From the NCBI RefSeq assembly GCF_001758425.2, contig NZ_MDSS02000004.1, positions 1-64,000 of the forward strand: 64,000 nucleotides of DNA, in the 5' to 3' direction. Within the stretch, counting starts at the first letter, position 1. Each line of letters starts with the position of its first letter. The notes beneath the pieces were generated by a model. That model was not told the origin of the DNA. It was given only the letters and a program-made list of their open reading frames with translations, and searched no databases. Source of the DNA: Nesterenkonia sp. PF2B19 (GTDB taxonomy: Bacteria; Actinomycetota; Actinomycetes; Actinomycetales; Micrococcaceae). Position numbers and translations under genes: made by a program. Below are positions 18,205-27,462 of the stretch, in pieces.

Positions 18205-19755
18205 ATGGCACACGACCATCGAGCCCAGGAGATGCCCGGGCATGCTGAAGTCCGGATCTCTCTGCGGGAGGCAGGTGGTGCGGCCGAGGCGAGTCTTGGG
18301 GGGAGGCGCGATGGAGGGCATGCCCCGGCGAGACCATCGGTGCAGCTTGAGACACGAGGCATCAGGCTGGTGCCGCAGCACGAGCGCAGAGGACGTCCTC
18401 GGGACCTTCTCTTCGTGTGGGCCGCTCCCATGGTCAGCGTGCTCAATTTCACCATCGGTGCGTCACTGATCTTCATGGGGCTCGAGCTGTGGCAGGCGAT
18501 GATCCTCATCGTGGTGGGCAACCTGCCCTGGATCCTCACCGGAGTCGCCGCTGCCGCCGGTCCTGCGGCCGGTACCGCGAGTTCCGCGATCACCCGTGCT
18601 GTCTATGGCATCCGTGGAAACTCCGGCGTGATGGTCGTCTACGGGGGTCTCATCTCTGCGGTGTTCCTCGCGCTGAACTGGCTGGCGTCGACCTACATGG
18701 GAGCCGAGATCGTCACCATGGCCGGACTGGCCGACTCAGGAACGGCTCGTGTGGCCGTCACCATCGTCGTCTCCGTGACCACCGTGCTGGTGGCCGTATA
18801 CGGGCATGGACTCATCACCCGGGCCTATGGCTGGATCACCGGGATCCTGCTGGTGATATTCGTTCTGGTCACGGCGGTGAGCCTGACAGCGGTCGACTGG
18901 GGCTTCCGCCAGCCGGAGCCGCTGCAGGGGATCCACCTCTGGGTGGTGCTGAGCATCGGCTTCGCCGTGCTGGCCTCGACCCCGCTGTCCTTCTCGAACA
19001 GCCCGGACATGGCGCGATACCTCCCCCAGGAGACTCCGCGATGGCGGATCGCCATCGCCATCGCCGCCGGCGGCGCCCTGCCGTGCATCGTCTTCACGGC
19101 CGTCGGAGCGCTGCTGGCCACCGCCATGAGCCCTGTGGCCCTCGAGATCGGGGTGGAGCACGCCCTGCTGGGGCTGCTGCCGGCCTGGTTGGGCGTGCTC
19201 TTCGTGCTCGGCGTGGTGCTGAACACGGTGGCGCTGAACGCCATGACCACCTACACCGCATCCATGGTGCTGCAGGCGATCGGACTCCCGATGAGGAGGA
19301 CCACCGCGGCTGTGGCGGTGGGCCTGGTCGCCACCGGACTGACCCTCGTGCTGGTGTTCTCCACCGGACTGCTCGAAGCGGTGAACCTGCTGCTGCAGCT
19401 TCTGATCGTGATTTCGGCCCCGACGATGACACTGTTGTGTATGGACGCACTGATGCGTCGATACCGCTATGACGGGCCGGGGCTGCTGGACGCGACGGCG
19501 AACAGCCCCTACTGGGGTGTGGCCGGGTGCAGCCCCGCCGGACTGACCGCACTCCTGGCAGGGATGGCCTCTGGCACGCTGGCCCTCACCACCGAGCTCG
19601 GCACCGGCCCGCTCTCAGCGGCGCTGGGAGGCTTGGACCTCTCTGTGCCGGTCTCAGCGATCGTCGCGGGCGCCGTGTATGCCACCATGACGCGGGGAGG
19701 TCGGCGTATGCACAGGTGGTCGGTCGCCCATGAGCGGCGAGGAGGAGCGCGATGA
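18205..19755 (+). CDS. NCS1-family permease (purine-cytosine/allantoin/hydantoin type)
   Basis: 516 residues with about 12 membrane helices. NCS1 proteins take up nucleobases, hydantoins, allantoin or related cyclic amides with protons or sodium. The conserved entry motif ETRGIRLVPQHERRGRPRDL precedes helix 1, followed by the helix-1 segment SVLNFTIGASL and later FSNSPDMARYLP. The start is uncertain because the region before ETRG is long; ATG 18205 has AGGGAG upstream and is preferred to a longer reading at 18127 that would begin inside the operator. The stop overlaps the next ATG by 4 bp (ATGA), so the hydrolase is translationally coupled. Confidence 0.9.
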   Translation: MAHDHRAQEMPGHAEVRISLREAGGAAEASLGGRRDGGHAPARPSVQLETRGIRLVPQHERRGRPRDLLFVWAAPMVSVLNFTIGASLIFMGLELWQAMILIVVGNLPWILTGVAAAAGPAAGTASSAITRAVYGIRGNSGVMVVYGGLISAVFLALNWLASTYMGAEIVTMAGLADSGTARVAVTIVVSVTTVLVAVYGHGLITRAYGWITGILLVIFVLVTAVSLTAVDWGFRQPEPLQGIHLWVVLSIGFAVLASTPLSFSNSPDMARYLPQETPRWRIAIAIAAGGALPCIVFTAVGALLATAMSPVALEIGVEHALLGLLPAWLGVLFVLGVVLNTVALNAMTTYTASMVLQAIGLPMRRTTAAVAVGLVATGLTLVLVFSTGLLEAVNLLLQLLIVISAPTMTLLCMDALMRRYRYDGPGLLDATANSPYWGVAGCSPAGLTALLAGMASGTLALTTELGTGPLSAALGGLDLSVPVSAIVAGAVYATMTRGGRRMHRWSVAHERRGGAR

Positions 19756-20975
19756 CCCAGGGTGGACGTCCTCCCCAGGCAGACCTGTCCGCGCCGGTGA
19801 ACCGGCTCAGGCCGGCAGTGCCGCTTCGCCCCACCATCGACACCTGGCAGGAACCCCCGCACGTCCGTTGGGCGTTCACCCACCTCTCCGAGGTCCTGCC
19901 GTCAGCGCGCATCCATCGCCGGTCGACGGGTTCCCGCGCTGCGGCAGGTGATGAAGCGGGGGAGATGCCCAGGCTGCTGATGCGGGTTCCAGATCTCTCG
20001 CATCGGCTCGAAGAGACTCACACGGATGCTCTGCTCGTCGTCCGTCAGGGACAGGTCGCCGCGCAGTGGTACGCCCCCGGCTGCGGGCCGGATGACCAGC
20101 ATCTGATCATGAGCGTGTCAAAGTCGCTGTGCGGGCTCGTGGCGGGATCGCTGACGATGGACGGTCTGTGGAGTCTTGAGGACCGCGTGATCAGCTTCGT
20201 ACCGGAGCTGGCTGAGGGTGCCTATGCCCGAGCTACAATCGCTGACCTGCTGGATATGACAGTCAGCGTGGACTACGACGAGGACTATCTGAACCCTCGA
20301 TCCGAGCTGCAACGTCATGACCGCAGCGCTGGCTGGAGAGGGCCCCGGCCGGGAGACCCTGGTGACACGTGGAGCTTTCTGCGCACGCTCACCGGCGCGG
20401 GTCCCCAGGGGCGTTTCCAGTACTGCTCGGCGACCACTGATGTGCTGGCCTGGGCGATCGAGCGGGCCACCGGGGCCCGCTACGTAGACCAGCTGGCTGA
20501 TCGTGTGTGGTCCAGACTTCGCCCGGATCATGATGCCATGGTGACGGTGGATCGATCGGGATTCGCCCATGCCGACGGCGGAGTCTCTTGCACGGCGCGC
20601 GACCTCGCCCGGGTAGGAGAGATGGTGCTGGCCGGCGGACGAGCGCCCGGAGGGCGCGTGGTCGCGGCGCAGTGGGCCGAGAGCATCCTGGCTGGCGGAG
20701 ATCCCCGCCAGATGGTCGACCAGGGCTGGACCTCGGTCTACCCCGGCGGCTCCTATACGCGGCAGTGGTGGTGCACGGGAAACCGGCGCGGCAACGTCAC
20801 CGGCCTCGGCATCCATGGTCAGCACCTCTGGTTGGATCCGCAGTCGTCCACGGTCATCGTCAAACTGTCCAGCTGGCCTCAGCCGGACGCCGAGCAGGAC
20901 CAACGGACGCAGGCGCTGTTGATGGAAGACCTGACGCGGGCTCTTGCCGCAGAGTGCGGCGCGGATTCGCCGTGA
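19752..20975 (+). CDS. nylB: NylB-type serine hydrolase (6-aminohexanoate-oligomer hydrolase family)
   Basis: 407 residues of the beta-lactamase/DD-peptidase fold and strikingly like NylB. The Ser-x-x-Lys motif is in MSVSKSLCG (Ser121, Lys124) and the catalytic Tyr224 in FQYCSATTDVLAW. YDEDYLNP then RHDRSAGW place Tyr179 and Asp190 at the positions of NylB Tyr170 and Asp181, which allow attack on 6-aminohexanoate linear dimer. GGVSCTARDLARVG and SYTRQWWCTGN are also shared. The NylB Asn266 position appears to be Asp here. No signal peptide is visible, so it is cytoplasmic. It is coupled to an NCS1 permease under TetR control. The natural substrate may be another short or cyclic amide or an ester. 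Alignment is from memory. Confidence 0.88.
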   Translation: MTQGGRPPQADLSAPVNRLRPAVPLRPTIDTWQEPPHVRWAFTHLSEVLPSARIHRRSTGSRAAAGDEAGEMPRLLMRVPDLSHRLEETHTDALLVVRQGQVAAQWYAPGCGPDDQHLIMSVSKSLCGLVAGSLTMDGLWSLEDRVISFVPELAEGAYARATIADLLDMTVSVDYDEDYLNPRSELQRHDRSAGWRGPRPGDPGDTWSFLRTLTGAGPQGRFQYCSATTDVLAWAIERATGARYVDQLADRVWSRLRPDHDAMVTVDRSGFAHADGGVSCTARDLARVGEMVLAGGRAPGGRVVAAQWAESILAGGDPRQMVDQGWTSVYPGGSYTRQWWCTGNRRGNVTGLGIHGQHLWLDPQSSTVIVKLSSWPQPDAEQDQRTQALLMEDLTRALAAECGADSP

Positions 20976-21072
20976 CCGACGGCGGCGCGCTATTGTGTAT
21001 CGGTCCGTGCCGTCTGTCGGGCGCCGTCTCCTCCGCGCTGCGGGGGGCCGCGCAGTCCGGGTGGCGGGCGAT

Positions 21073-21146
21073 CGGGGTGTAGCTCAGCTTGGCAGAGCGC
21101 GCGCTTTGGGAGCGTGAGGCCGCAGGTTCAAATCCTGTCACCCCGA
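21073..21146 (+). tRNA. tRNA-Pro (anticodon UGG)
   Basis: Acceptor CGGGGTG pairs CACCCCG, and the discriminator A is at 21146. The D arm is AGCTCAGCTTGGCAGAGC. The anticodon stem CGCGC/GCGTG has loop TTTGGGA giving anticodon TGG, and the T arm is GCAGG-TTCAAAT-CCTGT. 74 nt, no CCA encoded. It lies upstream of tig in the same direction. Confidence 0.97.
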
Positions 21147-21268
21147 CGGCGGCCGAGGCGCAGCGGGAGCATCGAAGCTCGCGGCGCCGCTCGGCCGCGG
21201 TCGACGCTGCGGGTTCTGCCAGAGCTCGCATCAGACATGATCAGTCGTCATCTATCAGGAGCCCCCAC

Positions 21269-22678
21269 GTGGTCAAGAGCACCGTTGAAAATCTGAACCC
21301 GACTCGAGTCAAGCTCACCGTCGAGGTGACCTCTGAGGAGCTTGAGCCCAAGATCAAGGCCGCATACAAGAGCATCGCGGAGCAGGTTCAGATCCCCGGC
21401 TTCCGCAAGGGCAAGGTTCCCGCGCCGATCATCGACCAGCGCGTCGGCCGCGAGTACGTCGTCCAGACCGCCATCAACGACGGCCTCAACGAGTTCTACC
21501 AGCAGGGCCTGGCCGAGGCCGAGATCGCTCCGCTGTCCCGCCCCGAGGTGGAGATCGAGGAGATCCCGGACCCCAAGACCAACGAGGGCGTTCTGAAGTT
21601 CACCGGTGAGCTGGACGTCAAGCCGGAGGTGGAGCTGCCCGAGTACTCAGGCCTCGAGGTCGAGGTCGAGGCCCGCGCCGCTGACGAGGACGCCGTGCAG
21701 GAGCAGCTCGACGAGCTGCGCTCGCGCTTCGGCACCCTCAAGGACGTCGAGCGGCCCGCGGCGACCGACGACTTCGTGACCCTCGACCTGGCCGCCAGCA
21801 TCGACGGCGAAGAGGTCGACAACGCGACCGGCCTGTCCTACCAGGTCGGTGCCGGCACCATGCTGGAGGGTCTCGACGAGGCCCTCGAAGGACTCTCCGC
21901 CGGCGAGGACGCGACCTTCGAGACCACCCTGGCCGGAGGTGAGCACTCCGGCGAGGAGGCCTCCGTGAAGGTGACCCTGCAGGCCGTCAAGGAGCGCGAG
22001 CTGCCTGAGGCCGACGATGAGTTCGCCCAGATGGCCTCGGAGTTCGACACCATCGAGGAGCTCCGCGCAGACCTGCGGACCAAGGCCGAGGAGAACCTCG
22101 TCGTGGAGCAGGGCGTCGAGGCCCGCGACAAGGTCCTGGAGAAGCTCATGGAGCTCGTCGAGGTCCCCGTCCCCGCCTCCGTGGTGGAGGGACAGGTGGA
22201 GCAGCACTTCAGCCAGGGCGGCCACGCCGAGGGCGACGACCACGACACCGAGGAGCACCGCGAGGAGATCGAGAAGCAGACCCGCGAGGCATTCCGCAAC
22301 GAGATCGTGCTGGACCTGATCGCCGACAAGGAGGAGATCGGCGTCGACCAGGGCGAGCTCATCGAGTACATCGTCTCCACGGCCTCCCAGTACGGCATGG
22401 AGCCCAACCAGTTCGCGCAGATGCTGGACCAGGCCGGCCAGGTGCCGATGATCATGGGCGAGGTCCGCCGCCGCAAGGCGCTGGCCAAGGTCCTCGAGCT
22501 CGCCGTCGTGAAGGACTCCGAGGGCAACGACGTCGACCTGTCCGACTTCGTGACCCCGCAGGGTGACGACGAGGAGGAGGGCGCCGCCGAGGAGGTCGCC
22601 GAGGTCGCTGAGACCGAGACGGCCGCCGACGAGCAGCACGCCGACTCGGCGGACGAGGAGTCCGACGAGCAGAAGTGA
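21269..22678 (+). CDS. tig: Trigger factor
   Basis: 469 residues: a ribosome-bound chaperone with peptidyl-prolyl isomerase activity. The N-terminal ribosome-binding domain holds the signature GFRKGKVP (about residues 46-53). An FKBP-like domain (roughly 155-240) has [14 protein letters not shown] and [16 protein letters not shown], and the C-terminal helical arms follow. The last 40 residues are very acidic ([19 protein letters not shown] type), common in actinobacterial homologues. The GTG at 21269 fits the family start ([19 protein letters not shown]) and has AGGAG just upstream. It leads the tig-clpP1-clpP2-clpX protein-quality-control region. Confidence 0.97.
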   Translation: MVKSTVENLNPTRVKLTVEVTSEELEPKIKAAYKSIAEQVQIPGFRKGKVPAPIIDQRVGREYVVQTAINDGLNEFYQQGLAEAEIAPLSRPEVEIEEIPDPKTNEGVLKFTGELDVKPEVELPEYSGLEVEVEARAADEDAVQEQLDELRSRFGTLKDVERPAATDDFVTLDLAASIDGEEVDNATGLSYQVGAGTMLEGLDEALEGLSAGEDATFETTLAGGEHSGEEASVKVTLQAVKERELPEADDEFAQMASEFDTIEELRADLRTKAEENLVVEQGVEARDKVLEKLMELVEVPVPASVVEGQVEQHFSQGGHAEGDDHDTEEHREEIEKQTREAFRNEIVLDLIADKEEIGVDQGELIEYIVSTASQYGMEPNQFAQMLDQAGQVPMIMGEVRRRKALAKVLELAVVKDSEGNDVDLSDFVTPQGDDEEEGAAEEVAEVAETETAADEQHADSADEESDEQK

Positions 22679-22746
22679 GCAGCCGCCGGACCGGAGTGAG
22701 TCCGTGTCCGTGACGCGCTGAACCGGTGCTGACCCAGCACTGAGCC

Positions 22747-22796
22747 CGACGACGGCGGGCCGCTGAGCCGAGAGGCCCGGCGGCCCGCCGTCGTCG
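22747..22796 (+). terminator. Terminator after tig
   Basis: Perfect 16-bp G/C-rich stem with arms 22747-22762 and 22781-22796 around an 18-nt loop. It begins 68 bp after the tig stop and lacks a T-run. It separates tig from the clpP promoter region, which fills the rest of the roughly 310-bp gap. Confidence 0.75.
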
Positions 22797-22836
22797 TGAG
22801 CAGGGGGTGCGTCGGAGTACGGAGCTCCGCACCCTG

Positions 22837-22847
22837 CGCCAACAGCG
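22837..22847 (+). promoter_or_regulatory. ClgR-like box upstream of clpP1
   Basis: CGCCAACAGCG fits the core CGCYNANRGCG of the ClgR activator site known from corynebacteria, and the downstream AAC fits its flank. It lies about 145 bp before the clpP1 ATG. A TAATGT (near 22889) downstream could be the -10. ClgR is a known activator of clp genes in actinobacteria. The upstream flank of the consensus is not matched. Confidence 0.55.
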
Positions 22848-22990
22848 AACGACGCCGCGGCACGCCTCGGCCCGGGGCGGTCACCAGGTAATGTCGGGGA
22901 CAGCACGGACGGTCCTGCGCGGCGCGCGACGATCTCGCGGCGCCGCTCGACCGTCCTGACGTGAGAGAACACTGGAGTGGAGGAACGTCC

Positions 22991-23599
22991 ATGTCTGAGA
23001 GCCTGCCCAGCATGTCGACCGTGGACCCGGCGTCCCGCGACGACTACATCTACAACCGTCTGCTCAAGGAGCGGATCATCTGGCTGGGGTCGGAGGTCCG
23101 TGACGAGAACGCCAACGCCATCTGCTCCCAGATGCTGCTGCTCTCGGCCGAGGACCCCGAGCGGGACATCTACCTCTACATCAACTCGCCGGGCGGCTCG
23201 GTGACCGCCGGGATGGCCATCTACGACACGATGCAGTTCATCCCCAACGACGTCGTCACCGTCGCCACCGGCCTGGCCGCCTCGATGGGGCAGTTCCTGC
23301 TCTCCTCGGGCACTCCCGGCAAGCGGTTCGCCACTCCGCACGCGCGCATCCTGATGCACCAGCCCTCCGGCGGCATCGGTGGCACCGAGTCCGACGTGCG
23401 GATCCAGGCGGAGCTGATCAAGCACATGAAGCAGGTCATGGCCGAGCTCACCGCTGAGCAGACCGGCCAGTCGGTGGAGACCATCCTCAACGACAACGCC
23501 CGTGACAAGTGGTTCACCGCGGAGGAGGGGCTGGAGTACGGCTTCTTCGACAAGATCGCCCAGCGCTCCTCGACCGTCTCCGGCGGCGGCGGAGTCTGA
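22991..23599 (+). CDS. clpP1: ATP-dependent Clp protease proteolytic subunit ClpP1
   Basis: 202 residues. It forms the barrel-shaped serine protease with ClpP2 and degrades proteins unfolded by ClpX or ClpC. The triad is Ser98 (GLAASMGQ), His123 (ILMHQPSGG) and Asp172 (NDNARDKW). The oxyanion loop is [10 protein letters not shown]. The ATG at 22991 follows GGAGGAAC. ClpP2 follows after 62 bp, and actinobacteria usually need both subunits for an active mixed tetradecamer. Confidence 0.97.
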   Translation: MSESLPSMSTVDPASRDDYIYNRLLKERIIWLGSEVRDENANAICSQMLLLSAEDPERDIYLYINSPGGSVTAGMAIYDTMQFIPNDVVTVATGLAASMGQFLLSSGTPGKRFATPHARILMHQPSGGIGGTESDVRIQAELIKHMKQVMAELTAEQTGQSVETILNDNARDKWFTAEEGLEYGFFDKIAQRSSTVSGGGGV

Positions 23600-23661
23600 G
23601 ACCTCCCGGACGACACAGGCCACGACGAGACCGGCCACCAGGACACTTCAGGAGAATTTCG

Positions 23662-24318
23662 ATGAACCACGACGTCACCCAGATCCCGCAGGCGATGCCG
23701 CACATGCCCGCCCCGGAGTCCCGTTACATCCTTCCGCAGTTCGAGGAGCGCACCCCCTACGGCTTCAAGCGTCAGGACCCCTACGCGAAGCTGTTCGAGG
23801 ACCGGATCGTCTTCCTCGGCAGCCAGGTGGACGACGCTTCGGCCGATGACATCATGGCCCAGCTGCTGGTGCTGGAGTCCATGGACTCCGAGCGGGACAT
23901 CACCCTCTACATCAACTCGCCCGGGGGCTCCTTCACTGCGATGACCGCCATCTACGACACGATGCAGTTCATCCGTCCGCACGTGCAGACCGTCTGCCTG
24001 GGGCAGGCGGCCTCCGCGGCGGCGGTGCTGCTGGCAGCAGGCACCCCGGGCAAGCGCCTGGCGCTGCCCAACGCCCGCGTGCTGATCCACCAGCCCTCCA
24101 TGGGCGGCCAGCGGGGTACGGCCACCGACCTGGCCATCCAGGCCGACGAGGTCCGTCGCATCCGCACCTGGATGGAAGAGGTGCTGGCCCAGCACACCGA
24201 TAAGTCCGCTGAGCAGGTCAGCGAGGACATCGACCGGGACAAGTTCCTCTCCGCGGACGCGGCGAAGGACTACGGCCTGGTGGACGAGGTCCTCACCTCC
24301 CGCAAGCTGCCCGTCTGA
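23662..24318 (+). CDS. clpP2: ATP-dependent Clp protease proteolytic subunit ClpP2
   Basis: 218 residues, with a longer N-terminus than ClpP1 ([16 protein letters not shown]...). Triad residues are Ser118 ([12 protein letters not shown]), His143 ([10 protein letters not shown]) and Asp193 (IDRDKFL). [20 protein letters not shown] is typical of the ClpP2 class that docks the ATPase. The ATG at 23662 follows CAGGAGAA. It is in an operon with clpP1, and a hairpin terminates it before clpX. Confidence 0.97.
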   Translation: MNHDVTQIPQAMPHMPAPESRYILPQFEERTPYGFKRQDPYAKLFEDRIVFLGSQVDDASADDIMAQLLVLESMDSERDITLYINSPGGSFTAMTAIYDTMQFIRPHVQTVCLGQAASAAAVLLAAGTPGKRLALPNARVLIHQPSMGGQRGTATDLAIQADEVRRIRTWMEEVLAQHTDKSAEQVSEDIDRDKFLSADAAKDYGLVDEVLTSRKLPV

Positions 24319-24327
24319 GCGCTGCGT

Positions 24328-24373
24328 GTGTGTGCCGGGTCCTCCGCCTCTCGGCGGAGGACCCGGCACACAC
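24328..24373 (+). terminator. Terminator after clpP2
   Basis: Perfect 21-bp stem (24328-24348 with 24353-24373) and a TCTC loop, 10 bp after the clpP2 stop. It suggests that clpX is mainly transcribed from its own promoter. Confidence 0.85.
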
Positions 24374-24396
24374 GGCGAGTCATGGTCGCCAAGGAT

Positions 24397-24410
24397 GTCA
24401 CCGCGGTGAC
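24397..24410 (+). promoter_or_regulatory. Palindrome in the clpX promoter region
   Basis: GTCACCGCGGTGAC is a perfect 14-bp palindrome about 100 bp before clpX, next to a TAGTCT (24412-24417) that could be a -10. A further GTCACC half-site lies near 24445. It is a candidate regulator site; the binding protein is unknown. Confidence 0.35.
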
Positions 24411-24507
24411 GTAGTCTTGATCCGTACCGCCTTGGGAGGGCGGTCACCGTTCCGACGGCACAGGCCCCGGGACGACCGGACCCGATGATCTGAGGGGATT
24501 GCGAGGC

Positions 24508-25800
24508 ATGGCACGAATCGGAGAGAGCGCCGATCTGCTCAAGTGCTCCTTCTGCGGGAAGAGTCAGAAGCAGGTGCGGTACAAGCTCATCGCAGGCCCC
24601 GGAGTGTACATCTGCGACGAGTGCATCGAGCTCTGCAACGAGATCATCGAGGAGTACCTCAACGAGGTTCAGGAGCCTGATGACTTCGAGCTCCCCACTC
24701 CCCGGGAGATCCACGACTTCCTCGACGAGTATGTCATCGGTCAGGACAAGGCCAAGCGGCTCCTGGCGGTGGCGGTGCACAACCATTACAAGCGCATTCA
24801 GGCGCTCGGTACGGCGAAGAAGACCGCCTCGCTCGAGAAGGGGCCCCTCGACGACGTCGAGATCGGGAAGTCCAACATCCTGCTGGTCGGGCCCACCGGC
24901 TCGGGCAAGACCTACCTCGCACAGTCGCTGGCCCGGAAGCTGCAGGTGCCGTTCGTCGTCGCCGACGCCACCTCGCTGACCGAGGCCGGCTACGTGGGCG
25001 AGGACGTGGAGAACATCCTGCTCAAGCTGATCCAGGCCGCCGACGGGGACATCAAGAAGGCCGAGCAGGGCATCATCTACATCGACGAGATCGACAAGAT
25101 CTCGCGGAAGTCTGAGAACCCCTCGATCACCCGCGACGTCTCCGGAGAAGGTGTCCAGCAGGCGCTGCTGAAGATCCTCGAGGGCACAGTGGCCTCCGTC
25201 CCCCCGCAGGGCGGGAGGAAGCACCCGCAGCAGGAGTTCATGCAGATCGACACCTCCAACGTGCTGTTCATCGTGGCCGGCGCCTTCGCCGGGCTGGAGG
25301 AGATCATCGGCTCGCGCGCGGGTCGGAAGGGCATCGGTTTCGGCGCGCCGCTGAACACGATCAGCCGGGACGACATCACCTACGCCGACGTCGAACCCGA
25401 GGATCTGCACAAGTTCGGCCTCATCCCTGAGTTCATCGGACGCCTACCTGTGGTCGCCACGGTCGAGGACCTCGACCAGGAGGCCCTGATCCGCATCCTC
25501 ACCGAGCCGCGCAATGCGCTGCTGAAGCAGTATCAGAAGATCTTCGCCCTCGACGGCATCGACCTGGAGTTCGAACAGGGCGCGCTGACCGCCGTCGTGG
25601 AGCAGGCCGAAGCCCGGGGGACCGGGGCCCGCGGACTGCGGTCGATCCTGGAGGCGGTGCTGAATCCTGTGATGTTCGACCTGCCGAGTCGTGACGATGT
25701 CGCGCAGGTGACCGTCACCGAGGAGGTCGTCCGAGAGGGTGCCGAGCCTGTGCTGCTCACTCATGCCGAGGTCAAGAAGCTGCGCAGGAAGTCTGCCTGA
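24508..25800 (+). CDS. clpX: ATP-dependent Clp protease ATP-binding subunit ClpX
   Basis: 430 residues: AAA+ unfoldase feeding ClpP. The N-terminal zinc-binding domain has Cys13, Cys16, Cys36 and Cys39 (CSFCG ... CDECIELC). Walker A is GPTGSGKT (128-135), Walker B is IIYIDEID, and [18 protein letters not shown] is the pore-2/insertion region. The ATG at 24508 gives the usual start MARIGES; an upstream GTG at 24499 is unlikely. The ClpP-binding IGF-type loop is present as GRKGIGFG. A strong terminator follows. Confidence 0.98.
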   Translation: MARIGESADLLKCSFCGKSQKQVRYKLIAGPGVYICDECIELCNEIIEEYLNEVQEPDDFELPTPREIHDFLDEYVIGQDKAKRLLAVAVHNHYKRIQALGTAKKTASLEKGPLDDVEIGKSNILLVGPTGSGKTYLAQSLARKLQVPFVVADATSLTEAGYVGEDVENILLKLIQAADGDIKKAEQGIIYIDEIDKISRKSENPSITRDVSGEGVQQALLKILEGTVASVPPQGGRKHPQQEFMQIDTSNVLFIVAGAFAGLEEIIGSRAGRKGIGFGAPLNTISRDDITYADVEPEDLHKFGLIPEFIGRLPVVATVEDLDQEALIRILTEPRNALLKQYQKIFALDGIDLEFEQGALTAVVEQAEARGTGARGLRSILEAVLNPVMFDLPSRDDVAQVTVTEEVVREGAEPVLLTHAEVKKLRRKSA

Positions 25801-25853
25801 CCGAAGCCGTCGCAGGCGGGCCACAGCGCCCCCACCTCAGGAATCCCCCACCT

Positions 25854-25893
25854 CAGGAATCCCCCGCCGGACCGTTCCGGCGGGGGATTCCTG
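25854..25893 (+). terminator. Terminator after clpX
   Basis: Perfect 18-bp stem (25854-25871 / 25876-25893) with loop CCGT, about 50 bp after the stop. The left arm is preceded by a partial copy of itself (CCACCTCAGGAATCCCC appears twice, from 25832), a small direct duplication. Confidence 0.85.
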
Positions 25894-25993
25894 CATCCGC
25901 GGCCCGTCCCCCTCGAGCCGCCCAGGACCGTCTGCCGCGTGAGCCGTGCTTGAGGCAGGTATGTCACCCCTCTGATCAGGGATTCTCGGGGTA

Positions 25994-26011
25994 TATAGTG
26001 AGGGCACTCAC
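25994..26011 (+). promoter_or_regulatory. Candidate promoter/operator of the sugar importer
   Basis: TATAGT (25994-25999) is a good -10 and overlaps a short dyad GTGAG-GGCA-CTCAC (25998-26011). It lies about 95 bp upstream of the binding-protein start. A LacI-type repressor would be usual for such operons, but none is encoded next to it. Confidence 0.4.
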
Positions 26012-26091
26012 AGAACGATCGCCGGGGGGCGCACCTGTTCCTGACCCTTTCCTCGGCGATGCCACCCCGACCTGAGAGAGGTGGACGGTCC

Positions 26092-27462
26092 ATGCCCGAT
26101 TCATCGATTCCCGGAGGCCCTGCGAGGGTCGCGGGCGGTCCGCGGAGGAGGAGATCCGCGACGTCGGCCCGCCGCTCGCGATCACGCCCGGCCCGCGCGG
26201 CGGCCGCGATCCTCGCCGGAGGGCTTCTCCTCTCCGCCTGCGGTGACGGAGACGCCACCCCTGTCCTGACCTGGTACATCAACCCCGATGACGGCGGCCA
26301 GCAGGTGATCGCGGAAAGATGCACCGACCAGTCCGACGGCGCCTACCGGATCCAGACCTCGCTGCTGCCCAATGATGCCCCGTCCCAGCGTGAGCAGCTC
26401 GCCCGACGCCTCGCGGCAGGGGACACCTCGCTGGACATCATGAGCCTCGACCCGCCGTTCATCCCCGAGCTCGCAGAGCCCGGATTCCTTGCCCCGGTGC
26501 CCGAGGACGTCGCAGAACGCACCACTGCCGACACGTTGGACGGCGCGCTGGCCGGCGCGATGTGGGGCGACGAACTGGTCACCATCCCGTTCTGGGCGAA
26601 CACCCAGCTCCTCTGGTACCGCGAATCCGTGGTGGAGGAGGCCGGGCTCGACATGGACGAGCCGGTCACCTGGGAACAGATCATGGACGTCGCCGAGGAG
26701 CAGGACAAGCACCTCGCCGTCCAGGGCATCCGTGCCGAGTCGATGACGGTATGGCTCAACGCCCTGATCGAGTCCCAGGGCGAGTCGATCATCACCGACC
26801 CGACCGCACCGGCCGACGAGCTGGAGACCGCATTGGACTCCGACGCGGGTCGAGCGGCGGCCGAGGTGCTGCATCGCATCGGTGCAGAAGGGCTCGGCGG
26901 CCCCGGCATCGCGTCGATGGACGAGGGCCAGTCGATGCTGCTCTTCCAGCGGGACGCCGGCTCCTTCATGGTCAACTGGCCGTTCGTCTGGGCGGCCACC
27001 AACGCGGCCGCCGAGGACGGGACGGTCGACGCGGAGCTGCCCGACGACATCGGGTGGGCGCAGTATCCGCGTATGGATGCCGACACCCCGTCGGCACCTC
27101 CGCTGGGCGGGATCAACCTCGGGGTGGGGTCCCAGTCCGAGCACCCCGAGCTGGCCTATGAGGCGATCGAATGCATCGTCGCCCCCGAGAACCAGACCGA
27201 GTACTTCGTCACCAACGGGAACCCGCCCTCTTCGGAGGCGGCCTTCGACGACCCTCAGGTCGAAGAGGACTTCCCGATGGCCGACGACATCCGCGAGGCC
27301 CTGGACAATGCCGCTCCGCGACCTCAGACGCCCTATTACAACGAGATCTCGACCACGATCCAGCTGAACTACACCCCGCTGAGCGGTGTCGACCCCGAGC
27401 GGACCCCCGCCGAGGCCGACACCACCGTGGGTGAGGTGCTGAGAGGGGAGCGTCTCCTGTGA
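26092..27462 (+). CDS. Sugar ABC transporter substrate-binding lipoprotein (LpqY-like)
   Basis: 456 residues. A basic N-terminus, hydrophobic stretch and lipobox LLLSAC mark a lipoprotein anchored on the outer face of the membrane. It is an SBP family 1 protein; SLDPPFIPELAEPGFLAPVP and VTIPFWANTQLLWYRES resemble trehalose-binding LpqY-type proteins of actinobacteria. The ATG at 26092 follows GAGAGAGG and starts the signal. It is first in an operon with two permeases and an ATPase (lpqY-sugABC order). Trehalose is the best guess; other alpha-glucosides are possible. Confidence 0.88.
   Translation: MPDSSIPGGPARVAGGPRRRRSATSARRSRSRPARAAAAILAGGLLLSACGDGDATPVLTWYINPDDGGQQVIAERCTDQSDGAYRIQTSLLPNDAPSQREQLARRLAAGDTSLDIMSLDPPFIPELAEPGFLAPVPEDVAERTTADTLDGALAGAMWGDELVTIPFWANTQLLWYRESVVEEAGLDMDEPVTWEQIMDVAEEQDKHLAVQGIRAESMTVWLNALIESQGESIITDPTAPADELETALDSDAGRAAAEVLHRIGAEGLGGPGIASMDEGQSMLLFQRDAGSFMVNWPFVWAATNAAAEDGTVDAELPDDIGWAQYPRMDADTPSAPPLGGINLGVGSQSEHPELAYEAIECIVAPENQTEYFVTNGNPPSSEAAFDDPQVEEDFPMADDIREALDNAAPRPQTPYYNEISTTIQLNYTPLSGVDPERTPAEADTTVGEVLRGERLL

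Noticed and set aside
25832-25870. CRISPR-like or mobile-element repeats near the clpX terminator
   Set aside because: Only a single partial duplication of the hairpin arm. No spacer array, transposase or target-site duplication is present anywhere in the window.
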